Below are positions 35,372 through 44,244 of a stretch of DNA of 64,000 nucleotides, piece by piece. The position numbers and the translations under genes were made by a program. The notes under the pieces were generated by a model. That model made no database searches and had not been told where the DNA came from. It saw only the letters and a list, made by a program, of their open reading frames with translations. Every line of letters starts with the position of its first letter. The first letter of the stretch is position 1. Source of the DNA: Thalassomonas sp. M1454 (GTDB lineage Bacteria > Pseudomonadota > Gammaproteobacteria > Enterobacterales > Alteromonadaceae); NCBI RefSeq assembly GCF_007097525.1, contig NZ_VKDD01000002.1, positions 1,025,994 to 1,089,993 on the forward strand, written 5' to 3'.

Positions 35372-36295
35372 CTATTTTGCAATTACCCCTGTAAATTCAC
35401 CGTTTTCAGTAACAATAAGCATATTGATATTTAATTTTTCCATTTTATCGTAAGCTTCATAAGCCATATCATTAATATCTATTGTGATCGGTGAGTGTGT
35501 GTACAAATTTTTAGTAAATGTCGCATCAAGCTTTGGGTTTCTTATTAGTTCTCGCCTTATATCACCATCAGTTATGATACCTAATGTTTTACTTCCATCT
35601 TTTACAACACAAAAGTTATAACTAAATTTAGTTATTTCCTTAATTATATCGAGTAGAGTTGAGCCAACGCTAACTAGCGGCACACTGGTTCCTTTGATGT
35701 AAATATCTTCTACTGTTGACAATAATCTTTTACCAAGACTTCCACCAGGATGATATTTAGCAAAATCTATTTCGGAAAAAGATTTTCTTCGCATACATTT
35801 AATGGCAAGCAAATCCCCAATAACAAGCATTGTAGTAGATGATGTTGTAGGGGCTAACTCTAAAGGGCAAGCCTCTTTCACTCTACCGTAAGATAAACAA
35901 AAATCTACATTTCGACCGATGTAACTTTCTTTTCGTCCCGTAATTCCTATTGTTTTTAAACTATACTTCTTTAAAAGTTTAAAGATCATTTCAAACTCAT
36001 GTGATTCCCCCGAGTTTGATAGTAATATAATTACATCTTCCGCTTGAACCATCCCCAAATCACCATGTGCAGCTTCTGTTGGATGGATAAAAAAAGAAGG
36101 TAAGCCAACACTGGAAAAAGTAGCTGTTAATTTTTTACCTATTAAGCCAGACTTACCAAGCCCCATAAAGATAATTTTTCCAGAACAGTTAGCAATTACA
36201 TCGCAAACACATTCAAGCACCTCTTTATCAATATTCTCATAGCCAGCTTCAACACCTCTGAGAATAGTTTTTACTACATCTAAATCGTTAGTCAT
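35372..36295 (-). CDS. kdsD: Arabinose-5-phosphate isomerase-like (KdsD/KpsF) with shortened CBS pair
   Basis: The 307-residue protein has an SIS domain with GLGKSGLIGKK, HPTEAAHGDLGM, LSNSGES and EACPLELAPTTSSTT, then HPGGSLGKRLL and two CBS repeats (ITDGDIRREL in the first). The family interconverts ribulose-5-P and arabinose-5-P, the first step to Kdo. The second CBS ends abruptly at GVIAK, about 10-15 residues earlier than usual, so nucleotide control may be affected. It overlaps the wzy gene by 8 bases. With KdsA and a cytidylyltransferase in the same locus, it suggests a locus-specific Kdo-like sugar. Confidence 0.88.
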   Translation of the reverse strand: MTNDLDVVKTILRGVEAGYENIDKEVLECVCDVIANCSGKIIFMGLGKSGLIGKKLTATFSSVGLPSFFIHPTEAAHGDLGMVQAEDVIILLSNSGESHEFEMIFKLLKKYSLKTIGITGRKESYIGRNVDFCLSYGRVKEACPLELAPTTSSTTMLVIGDLLAIKCMRRKSFSEIDFAKYHPGGSLGKRLLSTVEDIYIKGTSVPLVSVGSTLLDIIKEITKFSYNFCVVKDGSKTLGIITDGDIRRELIRNPKLDATFTKNLYTHSPITIDINDMAYEAYDKMEKLNINMLIVTENGEFTGVIAK

Positions 36296-37451
36296 AAATT
36301 TTCCTATGCTTATGCATAATAATTAAAAACATTAATAAATATCCGAACGTAAAAGAAAATCCATTATTTAATATAAGCCAACAAAAAATAATGAAAAACA
36401 GAACTTTCGAATAATATGAAGCCCTTATGATTTGTTTGCGATAAAAGAAGAGGAATAAACTCAAAAAAACAACACCAACACCACCATAACGGGCAAAGAA
36501 ATCAACTAATTCAGAATGATGACCTATTCCACTTTCATAAATCAAACTGAAATCCCCCTTAAAATCGATATAATCACCACCTACACCAAAAATAGGATTA
36601 CTTAAGAATGTTTCTAGACTTAATAACATAAAGTCGAGCCTTGCAACTTCAATAGATAAAGAGCCTGACGTAAGTAACAAATTTATTGCTACCAATCTGT
36701 CAGCGACATAGATTGGAAATAAGTTATATAAGTCACTAGTACTAGAAAATACAAACAAAAATGCGATTAGAGTTATGGGAACCAAAACAAACAATGCAAA
36801 AACTCGATATACTTTAAAACACACCAAGAAGTTGAAAAAAAGAAATAAGAGCATTATTGTAACTTTAGTTGAGAGAAATACGTAAATGAATAGACTAATA
36901 AAAAGTATTATTTTTAAATATTTGTTTTCATCCGATAAAAAACAAATCGAGAGACCTGTAATAGTGAAAAACGCTACATAAACTGTATTTCCGATATTCG
37001 TATAATTACTATCTTGCTCTACATAATTCATGTGAAAAATTAATAATGGATCATTTAACAATGCTACAATCTGGTAAATCACGCAAATAATTAAACAGCC
37101 AGTAACCGTCCTTAATAATATCCGGTATTGATTATGAGATAAATCAACAGAATAGATTATTATAATATGAAAGAAAAAACCTACGATATCAAAGATTCTT
37201 CCGAATGCAGATTGGCTAATATCTAAGGAAAATAAGAGAAATAAATATAAAATCCACAGAACAAATGTAAGAGTAACTAGTAATAGTTGCCTATCATAAG
37301 AACAAACAGTCAAGTAAAGCGAAAATATTACTATAAATAACGATAGGATAAAAAGCCTACTAGTTATTGTAGATAATACGGGAAATATTATTACTATGCT
37401 GTAGATAACAAGGAATATAAAAAAAATTTTATTAAATAGTGGCTTGAACAT
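36288..37451 (-). CDS. wzy: O-antigen/capsule polymerase (Wzy type)
   Basis: The 387-residue protein consists almost wholly of hydrophobic segments (about 11), with a long periplasmic loop near residues 265-315 that contains GVGGDYIDFKGDFS and GIGHHSELVDFFARYGG, the typical Wzy/WaaL loop with a conserved His before a G-x-x-G stretch. It should link repeat units in the periplasm. It is the only such protein in the locus, between the KdsD-like gene and a glycosyltransferase. Sequence identity in this family is very low, so the call rests on topology and position. Confidence 0.8.
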   Translation of the reverse strand: MFKPLFNKIFFIFLVIYSIVIIFPVLSTITSRLFILSLFIVIFSLYLTVCSYDRQLLLVTLTFVLWILYLFLLFSLDISQSAFGRIFDIVGFFFHIIIIYSVDLSHNQYRILLRTVTGCLIICVIYQIVALLNDPLLIFHMNYVEQDSNYTNIGNTVYVAFFTITGLSICFLSDENKYLKIILFISLFIYVFLSTKVTIMLLFLFFNFLVCFKVYRVFALFVLVPITLIAFLFVFSSTSDLYNLFPIYVADRLVAINLLLTSGSLSIEVARLDFMLLSLETFLSNPIFGVGGDYIDFKGDFSLIYESGIGHHSELVDFFARYGGVGVVFLSLFLFFYRKQIIRASYYSKVLFFIIFCWLILNNGFSFTFGYLLMFLIIMHKHRKIYD

Positions 37452-38385
37452 TTTCTAATTTGTTATTTAACTTCATTATTAATTCTTCCATATTCGAATA
37501 AATATGTTCATCTGTTGCCAATTCTTGAGAGTAATCTGCTTTTCTAACAAAAAACTCCTTTTTAAAATATTGACACTCAAGTAGTCCTAAATTTAAAGAT
37601 TCATGTCTTGATGGTATAATGCAACAACGAGCACTGTTTAAATATGACAGATAATCTAAATGCGAAAGTTGATTTAAGCAGCAAAAATTAAATGAGCCAA
37701 AACTATTAATTTTTTCTATAAATGCTTCTTCAAAAGTACCAATAAAGTAAATATTAAGAACCTTACCTTTTACATTAAGTTTTGCCATTTTTTCTAATAG
37801 AGGTTTAACTTCTTTATGTTTCTCGCTTCCCCCGATGATTAGAATATCAATTCCTTCGACACTACATAATGATTGTCCCACTTTACCTTCTAAAAATTCA
37901 AAATATAAATCTTTAGATAACACATTGATATTTCCTTTATAGAGTTTTTTCAATCTTCTCCTCATAAACTTTGTTTGTACATAAACCTCTTTAATATTGA
38001 AATATTTTAAGGCAAAACGAACATAAAAATATTTAAAATAAAATTTAAAAGGAATCACTTCACGACACTTAAACAACTCTTGTAGGGAGTATAAATAAAA
38101 AACATTGTGGAGTAGTAAAATGTTATGTTTATTTAATGATGGGACTGGCACATTGTTCAATGATACCCAGCTAATATCTTTTTTTATAAATGCAAATTTT
38201 GCAAATTGGAAATAATTTTTAAATTTAGAATAATCTCCGTCAATCAAATTTTCATTATTAGTACTTGTATATGACCTAGATATCTTAATTTGGTGATAAT
38301 CTAAAAATAATTTACTATAGATAATGGTGCCTAAACTAGCTATAAAGCTCATATCACAAGCATATTTTGTTGCCATTAATATCAT
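37432..38385 (-). CDS. Family 4-like glycosyltransferase
   Basis: The 317-residue protein may start at Met4 (38376). The C-terminal half is the nucleotide-sugar domain of a GT-B enzyme: DILIIGGSEKHKEV, NIYFIGTFEEAFI, LSHLDYLSYLNSARC and IIPSRHESLNLGLLECQ, the E-x7-E-like motif. It transfers a sugar from an NDP donor to the growing lipid-linked unit; donor and acceptor are unknown. It overlaps the genes on both sides (20 and 32 bases), so the block is one operon. Confidence 0.78.
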   Translation of the reverse strand: MILMATKYACDMSFIASLGTIIYSKLFLDYHQIKISRSYTSTNNENLIDGDYSKFKNYFQFAKFAFIKKDISWVSLNNVPVPSLNKHNILLLHNVFYLYSLQELFKCREVIPFKFYFKYFYVRFALKYFNIKEVYVQTKFMRRRLKKLYKGNINVLSKDLYFEFLEGKVGQSLCSVEGIDILIIGGSEKHKEVKPLLEKMAKLNVKGKVLNIYFIGTFEEAFIEKINSFGSFNFCCLNQLSHLDYLSYLNSARCCIIPSRHESLNLGLLECQYFKKEFFVRKADYSQELATDEHIYSNMEELIMKLNNKLENVQATI

Positions 38386-39139
38386 CCTTAAACTCTAAAA
38401 ATGTAAGCGCACTGGATTTCGAAGCATTATAAATATTCAAGTGAGTTGAACAAGACTCTTGAAAGTTTTTGATTGAAAATATGATTCTCTCACCTGCTGA
38501 AGCATAAGTTTTGTCAACTTTATTAATATTTATTATATTCCTACTCTCAACGTTATGTGAATAGTTAGCGTCTACTCCTAGTAAAATAACATTTTTATAC
38601 CCCATAAATTCTGCTAATTCCAAAGCAGTATAAACAACAGTATAGCCATCGTATATATACTTATTTTGAGCATGACTTTTCTTATATGTATAAGGTTTAT
38701 ATTGTTCAGTGAATGCATGAGTTAAGAAGTGATGGTTAAATAAATATTTGTAATTTTTTAAATTCTTATTTTTAATTGCTAAATAAGAACTAATAATTAC
38801 TGATGACTTCAGTTTTGCAATGTAATGTGATATTTTCTCGGAAACCTCAAGATCTTGTACTAAATAAAAATCAGTTGTGGGCCAGCCTTTTTCAACAACC
38901 AATTTAGCATATCCATTAACTGATAAGGTATCCACACTATCAATTATGTTTTTATTAAGGCTATTTAAGCTTGGCCCGGTACCTAAAATCAACAAAGTAT
39001 CTGATTTTTTTTCACTTTTAATTTCGTTAATATTTATATCATAGAATATATTAGGAGTTCCCAATTCAATTAATTTATTATACGTAACTCTTTTAACATT
39101 ATTTATAAATTTTCTCAAAATTTTGTTCTTCAATATCAT
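38354..39139 (-). CDS. DUF115 / sialyltransferase-like (GT42-like) protein
   Basis: The 261-residue protein has a Rossmann-like start LLILGTGPSLNSLN and, later, YDGYTVVYTALELAEFMGYK and ILLGVDANYS. This pattern is common to DUF115 proteins and to GT42 (CstII-type) transferases that use CMP-activated sugars (G-GPSL near the N-terminus, a helix, then YK-I-L-G-D). Because a CMP-sugar synthetase-like gene lies 1 kb upstream, transfer of a CMP-activated nonulosonate or Kdo is possible. The N-terminus is basic. It overlaps both neighbours. Without a structure search the call is tentative. Confidence 0.5.
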   Translation of the reverse strand: MILKNKILRKFINNVKRVTYNKLIELGTPNIFYDININEIKSEKKSDTLLILGTGPSLNSLNKNIIDSVDTLSVNGYAKLVVEKGWPTTDFYLVQDLEVSEKISHYIAKLKSSVIISSYLAIKNKNLKNYKYLFNHHFLTHAFTEQYKPYTYKKSHAQNKYIYDGYTVVYTALELAEFMGYKNVILLGVDANYSHNVESRNIININKVDKTYASAGERIIFSIKNFQESCSTHLNIYNASKSSALTFLEFKDDINGNKICL

Positions 39140-40139
39140 AATTTAATCTTCTTAAGTGTTTTATATTTCTTTCTGATGCTACTCCTCTTGAGTCATTACT
39201 TAACTCAGCGAAAAGTTTTTCTCGATCATGAATTGAAATTTCATCATTGTCTTCCAATATAATAATTCCTGGTAATAATTTTATTTCATCAGGAAAGGCT
39301 TCACTTATAATAATTTTGCACCCCGAAGCAAATGCTTCAACGATGATAATCCCCAACCCTTCAAAGAGTGACGGGGCAACCAGTATATCTATATCTTTTA
39401 ATTTATTTACTATATTTGCCTGTGGAGGAGCTAGTTTAACTTTTTTAACTAAGTCATTTTCATCAATAAAATTAACTAACTTTTTTAAATATGATCCGGA
39501 CCCGATCATTATGAGTTTATGCGTATCGATAAAGTATTTCTCAAATATTTTCACTGCTTTTATTGGCTGCTTTTGCTTTTCTAATCTGCCAATAAAACCA
39601 ACCTGATTCCCATATTCATTTTTTGAAGTTCGATATTCCTCGATAGCGAAAGCATTTTTAACAACAGAAAATTTAGATTTTCCAAACAACCACTTACCTG
39701 CTTCTAGGGAACAGGCAAGGTTTAAGGACTTAACTCTTTTTATCAGCACTTTAGAAAAAAAATTGTTGAACTTAACTATTCGAGTTTCAAACTTTTTATC
39801 GAAGAAATTGTGAGAATGAATGACTATTTTTGTATTAACCCAATTACATTTAATTAGTAACACCGCAACCCAAGTCAATTCATTTAGGTGTATATGGATA
39901 TAATCAAAACGATCAGATTTTATGGCTTTTAATAAGTATAAATACTTTTTAAATTTACCGTCTGATTTATTTAATAAAACCTTAATATTTATTCTTTCAA
40001 ATTCAGATATTTGATCCGTGCTAATTGACGATAATGTAGTGACAGTATGGCTATATTCCGAGCCTTCAATATGCCTTAATATAAAACTCTCTACTCCACC
40101 GTAATATATACCAGGTATTATATGAAGAATTTTTTTCAT
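39099..40139 (-). CDS. Family 4 glycosyltransferase
   Basis: The 346-residue GT-B enzyme begins MKKILHIIPGIYYGGVESFI, where the GG loop opens the acceptor domain. Its second domain has VGFIGRLEKQKQP, KLIMIGSGSYLKKL and DILVAPSLFEGLGIIIVEA with the E-x7-E motif. It should add one sugar to the repeat unit. The stop overlaps the next gene by 41 bases, and the start overlaps the cytidylyltransferase stop by 4 bases. Confidence 0.92.
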   Translation of the reverse strand: MKKILHIIPGIYYGGVESFILRHIEGSEYSHTVTTLSSISTDQISEFERINIKVLLNKSDGKFKKYLYLLKAIKSDRFDYIHIHLNELTWVAVLLIKCNWVNTKIVIHSHNFFDKKFETRIVKFNNFFSKVLIKRVKSLNLACSLEAGKWLFGKSKFSVVKNAFAIEEYRTSKNEYGNQVGFIGRLEKQKQPIKAVKIFEKYFIDTHKLIMIGSGSYLKKLVNFIDENDLVKKVKLAPPQANIVNKLKDIDILVAPSLFEGLGIIIVEAFASGCKIIISEAFPDEIKLLPGIIILEDNDEISIHDREKLFAELSNDSRGVASERNIKHLRRLNYDIEEQNFEKIYK

Positions 40140-40771
40140 TTAAAAATTGCTCTAGCAAAATCTAGATCACAAGGCTCATCGATGTCTACAGCTTCAATAT
40201 AATCTACTTGAATCATTTTAGGTTTTTTTCCTATACGAACGCCCTTATTAAGCATTAACTCTTTTTTAAATATATAAAAGCCACTAGTTTCGAAATAAAC
40301 AGGCTCTATATCCTGAGTTCTAACGACATTATCTAAAGAGTAATTTAATGGTTGCCCTTTATACCAAGCAAAGGTTTTGACTCTCTCCGCAGTAAATGAC
40401 GAGTCATACCCTTCATTTACAACACTAGAAATTCCATTCTCAAATGTTTCACGCTTTAAAAATGGTGAAGTAACATGAGCTAATATGTATATGTCAGCAT
40501 CAACTTTTTCTATAAATGACTTATATATATCCACGCCCAAGATCAAATTTCCATCTAACTCTACATCTCTTTCTAAAAATTTTATTTCTTCATTGAGACC
40601 ATTAATATATGATTTATCTGAAGAATATATGTAAATCTCATCTAAATTATTTACTTCGATTAAAGTATCAGTTAAGTGTTGAACTAAAGACTTATTACCT
40701 ATTAGTTGATTATTTTTATCTTTAATTCTTTGGCTATTATTTCTTAATGGTATAAAGGCGACAACTTTCAC
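40136..40771 (-). CDS. CMP-sugar synthetase (NeuA-like cytidylyltransferase)
   Basis: The 211-residue protein starts AFIPLRNNSQRIKDKNNQLI, a variant of the IPARgGSkgi-KN nucleotide-binding loop, and includes ILAHVTSPFLKRETF and VDIDEPCDLDFARAI (metal-binding Asp near the C-terminus). These are the features of the CTP-transferase 3 family (acylneuraminate cytidylyltransferases), which couple CMP to sialic or other ulosonic acids. KdsA next to it points to Kdo or a derivative as substrate, although typical KdsB enzymes look different. Shorter than most NeuA proteins. Confidence 0.85.
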   Translation of the reverse strand: MKVVAFIPLRNNSQRIKDKNNQLIGNKSLVQHLTDTLIEVNNLDEIYIYSSDKSYINGLNEEIKFLERDVELDGNLILGVDIYKSFIEKVDADIYILAHVTSPFLKRETFENGISSVVNEGYDSSFTAERVKTFAWYKGQPLNYSLDNVVRTQDIEPVYFETSGFYIFKKELMLNKGVRIGKKPKMIQVDYIEAVDIDEPCDLDFARAIFK

Positions 40772-40840
40772 TTTATTTCTCTCAATTAGTTTTAGTGATG
40801 CTCACTAAGCATTTTACTTAGTAGCTATTATTAATTTACT

Positions 40841-41635
40841 TTAAAATTTTGACTCAATAAATGGTTTCTTATTTACCACGTCATCAATCAAAATAAGCGT
40901 TTCTAATAACTCTTGCATATGTTTCAAAGGAACCATATTGGGTCCATCACTTAGTGCTTTTTCAGGATTAAGGTGAGTTTCCATAAAGACACCGTCTACT
41001 CCCGCTGCAACCGCTGCTCTTGCCAAGACCGGAACCATTTCTCTTTCTCCCCCTGAAGACGCTCCCTTTCCTCCCGGCTGCTGAACTGAATGAGTTGCAT
41101 CAAATATAATTTTACAACCTGTTTTTTTCATAACCGATAGCCCTCGCATATCGGATACAAGAGTATTATAGCCAAATGAAGTACCTCGATCACATAACCA
41201 AATATCAGAGTTCCCTACTTCATGACACTTCTTTACCACTTGCTCCATATCCCAAGGAGCCTGAAACTGTCCCTTTTTAATGTTTACAGTAATTCCTGCA
41301 CTGGCGACTTTCTGAATGAAATTAGTTTGACGCACTAAAAATGCTGGCGTTTGAATAACATCAACAACCGAGGCCACTTCATCAATCGGGGTATCTTCAT
41401 GAACATCTGTTAGGACTTTTAAACCAAAATCATTTTTAACACGCTCTAAAATTCGAAGCCCTTCTTCAAATCCAGGGCCTCTGAAGCTAGTTGATGAGCT
41501 TCGATTTGCTTTGTCAAAACTAGCTTTGAAAAAATATTCAATGCCTAAATTGGATGTAATTTCTTTCATTTTTGAAGCTATATCAACGATCATCTGTTCT
41601 GACTCTATGACGCATGGTCCAGCAATTAAAAACAT
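40841..41635 (-). CDS. kdsA: 3-deoxy-8-phosphooctulonate synthase
   Basis: The 264-residue TIM-barrel enzyme opens with [10 protein letters not shown] and shows the full family set: [77 protein letters not shown] and [16 protein letters not shown]. It condenses arabinose-5-P with phosphoenolpyruvate to Kdo-8-P. Housekeeping kdsA usually lies elsewhere, so this is probably a second, locus-specific copy. The phosphatase KdsC is not in the window. It lies 69 bases upstream of the cytidylyltransferase gene. Confidence 0.93.
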   Translation of the reverse strand: MFLIAGPCVIESEQMIVDIASKMKEITSNLGIEYFFKASFDKANRSSSTSFRGPGFEEGLRILERVKNDFGLKVLTDVHEDTPIDEVASVVDVIQTPAFLVRQTNFIQKVASAGITVNIKKGQFQAPWDMEQVVKKCHEVGNSDIWLCDRGTSFGYNTLVSDMRGLSVMKKTGCKIIFDATHSVQQPGGKGASSGGEREMVPVLARAAVAAGVDGVFMETHLNPEKALSDGPNMVPLKHMQELLETLILIDDVVNKKPFIESKF

Positions 41636-41786
41636 TTATTTATTCCTTTGAGATTCTTAATATTTAATGGGGTAACAGTATTGTGAGAAAATTAAGAGGG
41701 CAAATTTCATGAACTCTTTGAAACTTTTATAGACTGAATCTTAATAAAATCCTACTAATTTAAGTTATCGTAATAATTATTGTTAA

Positions 41787-42506
41787 TTATAATTGTGAAG
41801 AATAATCAAAATAGCGAAAATCTTCTTCATAAAGGTTGTACAAAAAAGTCTTTGAATCATAACTTAAAGTATCATTATACCCTTTAGTTACATTTTGTTT
41901 TTTAAGCTCTAAATTATTAAGTGAGAATATATTTTTTAAGAAGTTAAAAGATGTCTCCATATCCTCCTGTTTACCTATATGGTCAATTGACGTCGCTCTT
42001 ATATTCCCCTTTAAAAAATAAGTTTGGGGCATAAAGTGAACGTAATTCATCACATTAACCATTAACTCCGGATTTTTCTTCAGCTCCGATATAAAATCAT
42101 TTACGTCTCGATGTTTTGTTAGTTCTTCTTTCAACACAATAATGTCAACTTGTGAATTACCTCCAGCTTTTAAGTAATTAAATGCGCTTACAAAACGATC
42201 GTAAGGATTCCTTACAATAGTAAATTTATAATATTCGTCAAATTTTGTCCTATTTGCTTTGTAATACAACTCGAGTGGCTTGTGACCTAAACCAAAATCC
42301 AAATTAAACAATGATTTTAAAATACCATTCCCACCTGTTTTAGGGATATGGATATAAATAAACTTATATTTATTTTCTAAATGACTATACACTCGAACTT
42401 TATTTAACCGATTAAATATGAATTCAAAAATAAAATCTTTAATTTTTCTCATTTCACTAATTATTCCTTTCTTAAAGTCTACTTTTCGCAAGAAAACCTT
42501 AACCAT
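41787..42506 (-). CDS. Sulfotransferase family 2-type protein
   Basis: The frame gives 239 residues from 42506; a start at Met19 (42452), with AGGA upstream and no overlap with the flippase gene, gives 221 and is preferred. FIYIHIPKTGGNG is the 5'-phosphosulfate loop and FTIVRNPYDRFVSAFNYL the 3'-phosphate loop for PAPS, both intact. It should place sulfate on a sugar of the polysaccharide, or on a lipid-linked precursor. A sulfated marine surface glycan fits the locus and the nearby secreted sulfatase. The acceptor is unknown. Confidence 0.83.
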   Translation of the reverse strand: MVKVFLRKVDFKKGIISEMRKIKDFIFEFIFNRLNKVRVYSHLENKYKFIYIHIPKTGGNGILKSLFNLDFGLGHKPLELYYKANRTKFDEYYKFTIVRNPYDRFVSAFNYLKAGGNSQVDIIVLKEELTKHRDVNDFISELKKNPELMVNVMNYVHFMPQTYFLKGNIRATSIDHIGKQEDMETSFNFLKNIFSLNNLELKKQNVTKGYNDTLSYDSKTFLYNLYEEDFRYFDYSSQL

Positions 42507-43756
42507 GTTTTAAGTTGGGTAGTCTTATAAACATCAATTGCCATTAATATATTCCACAGGATCATACTAACGGTAACAGCTACTGCAGCTCCAACTTCAT
42601 GGTATGAGGGAACTAAAATGATTAAAAGTAGAATGTTAAAAATAAAAGTTATTATCAACGTTCTTAATGTTTTCTTCTCATTACCAGTCATATTTAGTAC
42701 TAAGCCTACAGAGCCCATCAAAACATTTGCTATTTGACCAATACATAAAATGGATAATATTTTAACTGCAGGTAAATATTCTATACCAAACAATGGGACA
42801 ATAACCCACTCCCCGCAAAACATTAGAATAAATGTAATTGGTAACGAACAAGTACAACTCAACTTTACGCTTTTATTTAGAAGTAATTGGGCAGATAGTA
42901 AATCGTCACTTTTATACATCCTTGCAATCTCAGGGCCCGTAACTGCGTTGACAGCTACAAGACCTAGTGATACTAGGCCAACCCCCTGCAACGCAACTTT
43001 AAAATAAGCAACCGATTCGATATTTCCAAGAATACCAAGAATTACACTAGCTATTTCACCGTTAAATCCACTTACGATTGTTAGAATAGCAAAGGGTATT
43101 ATAGAACGCCTCCACTTAGAAGGATAATACTGTTTATTTATATGATTTGTATTTACTAATATCGTTTTTTTTACAAGCAACAAGCTAATTAAAAAAGCAA
43201 TAATTGTTGTAAATATTTGTATCTCTATTATTAAATAAGAAGTAAAATTTTCGTCCCATAAGAGCAAACTTACATAACAAACTAAAGCAATAAATGGTGC
43301 TAATAGCTTATCAGGAACCTGTGCTAAAACCGGCTTACGAAAAGCATTCAAAATTGAGTTTTGTCTTATTAATAACCCCTTAAGAGGAATCAATACCATA
43401 GCAATGCTAAGTAAGTACGCTATATCAACTTCAAACCATTTTATTCTTATAGTAATCACTAGGAATATGACAATAATTACAGACAAAATCATAATATGAA
43501 AGATTGACCATGTAAGTAACCCCTTAATTTCGCCTATATTTTTTGACAATTGAGCATATGCAATCTCGCGCATTAAAAGTTGCGGTATTCCAGCTGTAAT
43601 AGGGATAACTAATAGAACAATTAGTGACAATACAAAACTATAAAGTCCATATTCACTAGGTCCTAATATGCGGGCTAAAATTATACCCGAAAATATAGTT
43701 AAGCCTGTACTTGCGAGTTGTACTCCAACAACACCAAAAAATTTATTTAGAAGCAT
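42479..43756 (-). CDS. wzx: Polysaccharide flippase (Wzx, MOP superfamily)
   Basis: The 425-residue protein has about 12 membrane spans. It opens with FGVVGVQLASTGLTIFSGI and then LARILGPSEYGLYSFV, a signature of RfbX-type flippases, and follows the two-bundle MOP layout. It moves the undecaprenyl-linked unit to the periplasmic face. It is the first gene after a 488-base gap and overlaps the sulfotransferase frame by 28 bases. Length and topology are normal. Confidence 0.92.
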   Translation of the reverse strand: MLLNKFFGVVGVQLASTGLTIFSGIILARILGPSEYGLYSFVLSLIVLLVIPITAGIPQLLMREIAYAQLSKNIGEIKGLLTWSIFHIMILSVIIVIFLVITIRIKWFEVDIAYLLSIAMVLIPLKGLLIRQNSILNAFRKPVLAQVPDKLLAPFIALVCYVSLLLWDENFTSYLIIEIQIFTTIIAFLISLLLVKKTILVNTNHINKQYYPSKWRRSIIPFAILTIVSGFNGEIASVILGILGNIESVAYFKVALQGVGLVSLGLVAVNAVTGPEIARMYKSDDLLSAQLLLNKSVKLSCTCSLPITFILMFCGEWVIVPLFGIEYLPAVKILSILCIGQIANVLMGSVGLVLNMTGNEKKTLRTLIITFIFNILLLIILVPSYHEVGAAVAVTVSMILWNILMAIDVYKTTQLKTWLRFSCEK

Positions 43757-44244
43757 TTGGGATTCATTCTATTATTGTACCTTTACAAATAAATATCTTA
43801 ACTCCAATTTTAACTAACTAAAATTTTCTATACATAGCTTAAAAACTTATACGGAATATCAAGATAATAGTTAAAGGAAAATTACATTATTTGTTATTAT
43901 TTTCACTCTTCAGCCAATTTGTTTTTAGGAACTTCAAGTTACTTTCGACTAGAATAGACTACATATTATTATGTATATCTATTCTTTGAGACACCTACTT
44001 TTAGATTATTTCAACCTTATCGTTGTCTTTACTAACATTGTTCATAACAAAGGCGATCTTAATTTAACTAGTTAATTCGTTGAGTTTATTCAACACCTAA
44101 ACTCAGATAACTTTACTTACTGGGGCGAAAGTTGTCGTCAGACAGACCAGTTGAAATTGTATTAAATTCGAGCTAAGATTTATTTAGTTGTTACTTAACA
44201 ATCACTTACAACAACTCAACTCCAATTACAATCAATAGGATTGT
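43757..44244. other. Gap in the polysaccharide locus
   Basis: No gene is seen in 488 AT-rich bases between wzc and wzx. An inverted repeat TGAGTTTA/TAAACTCA lies at 44081-44105. The stretch could carry a second promoter for the biosynthetic genes or be the site of a past deletion. Confidence 0.4.
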
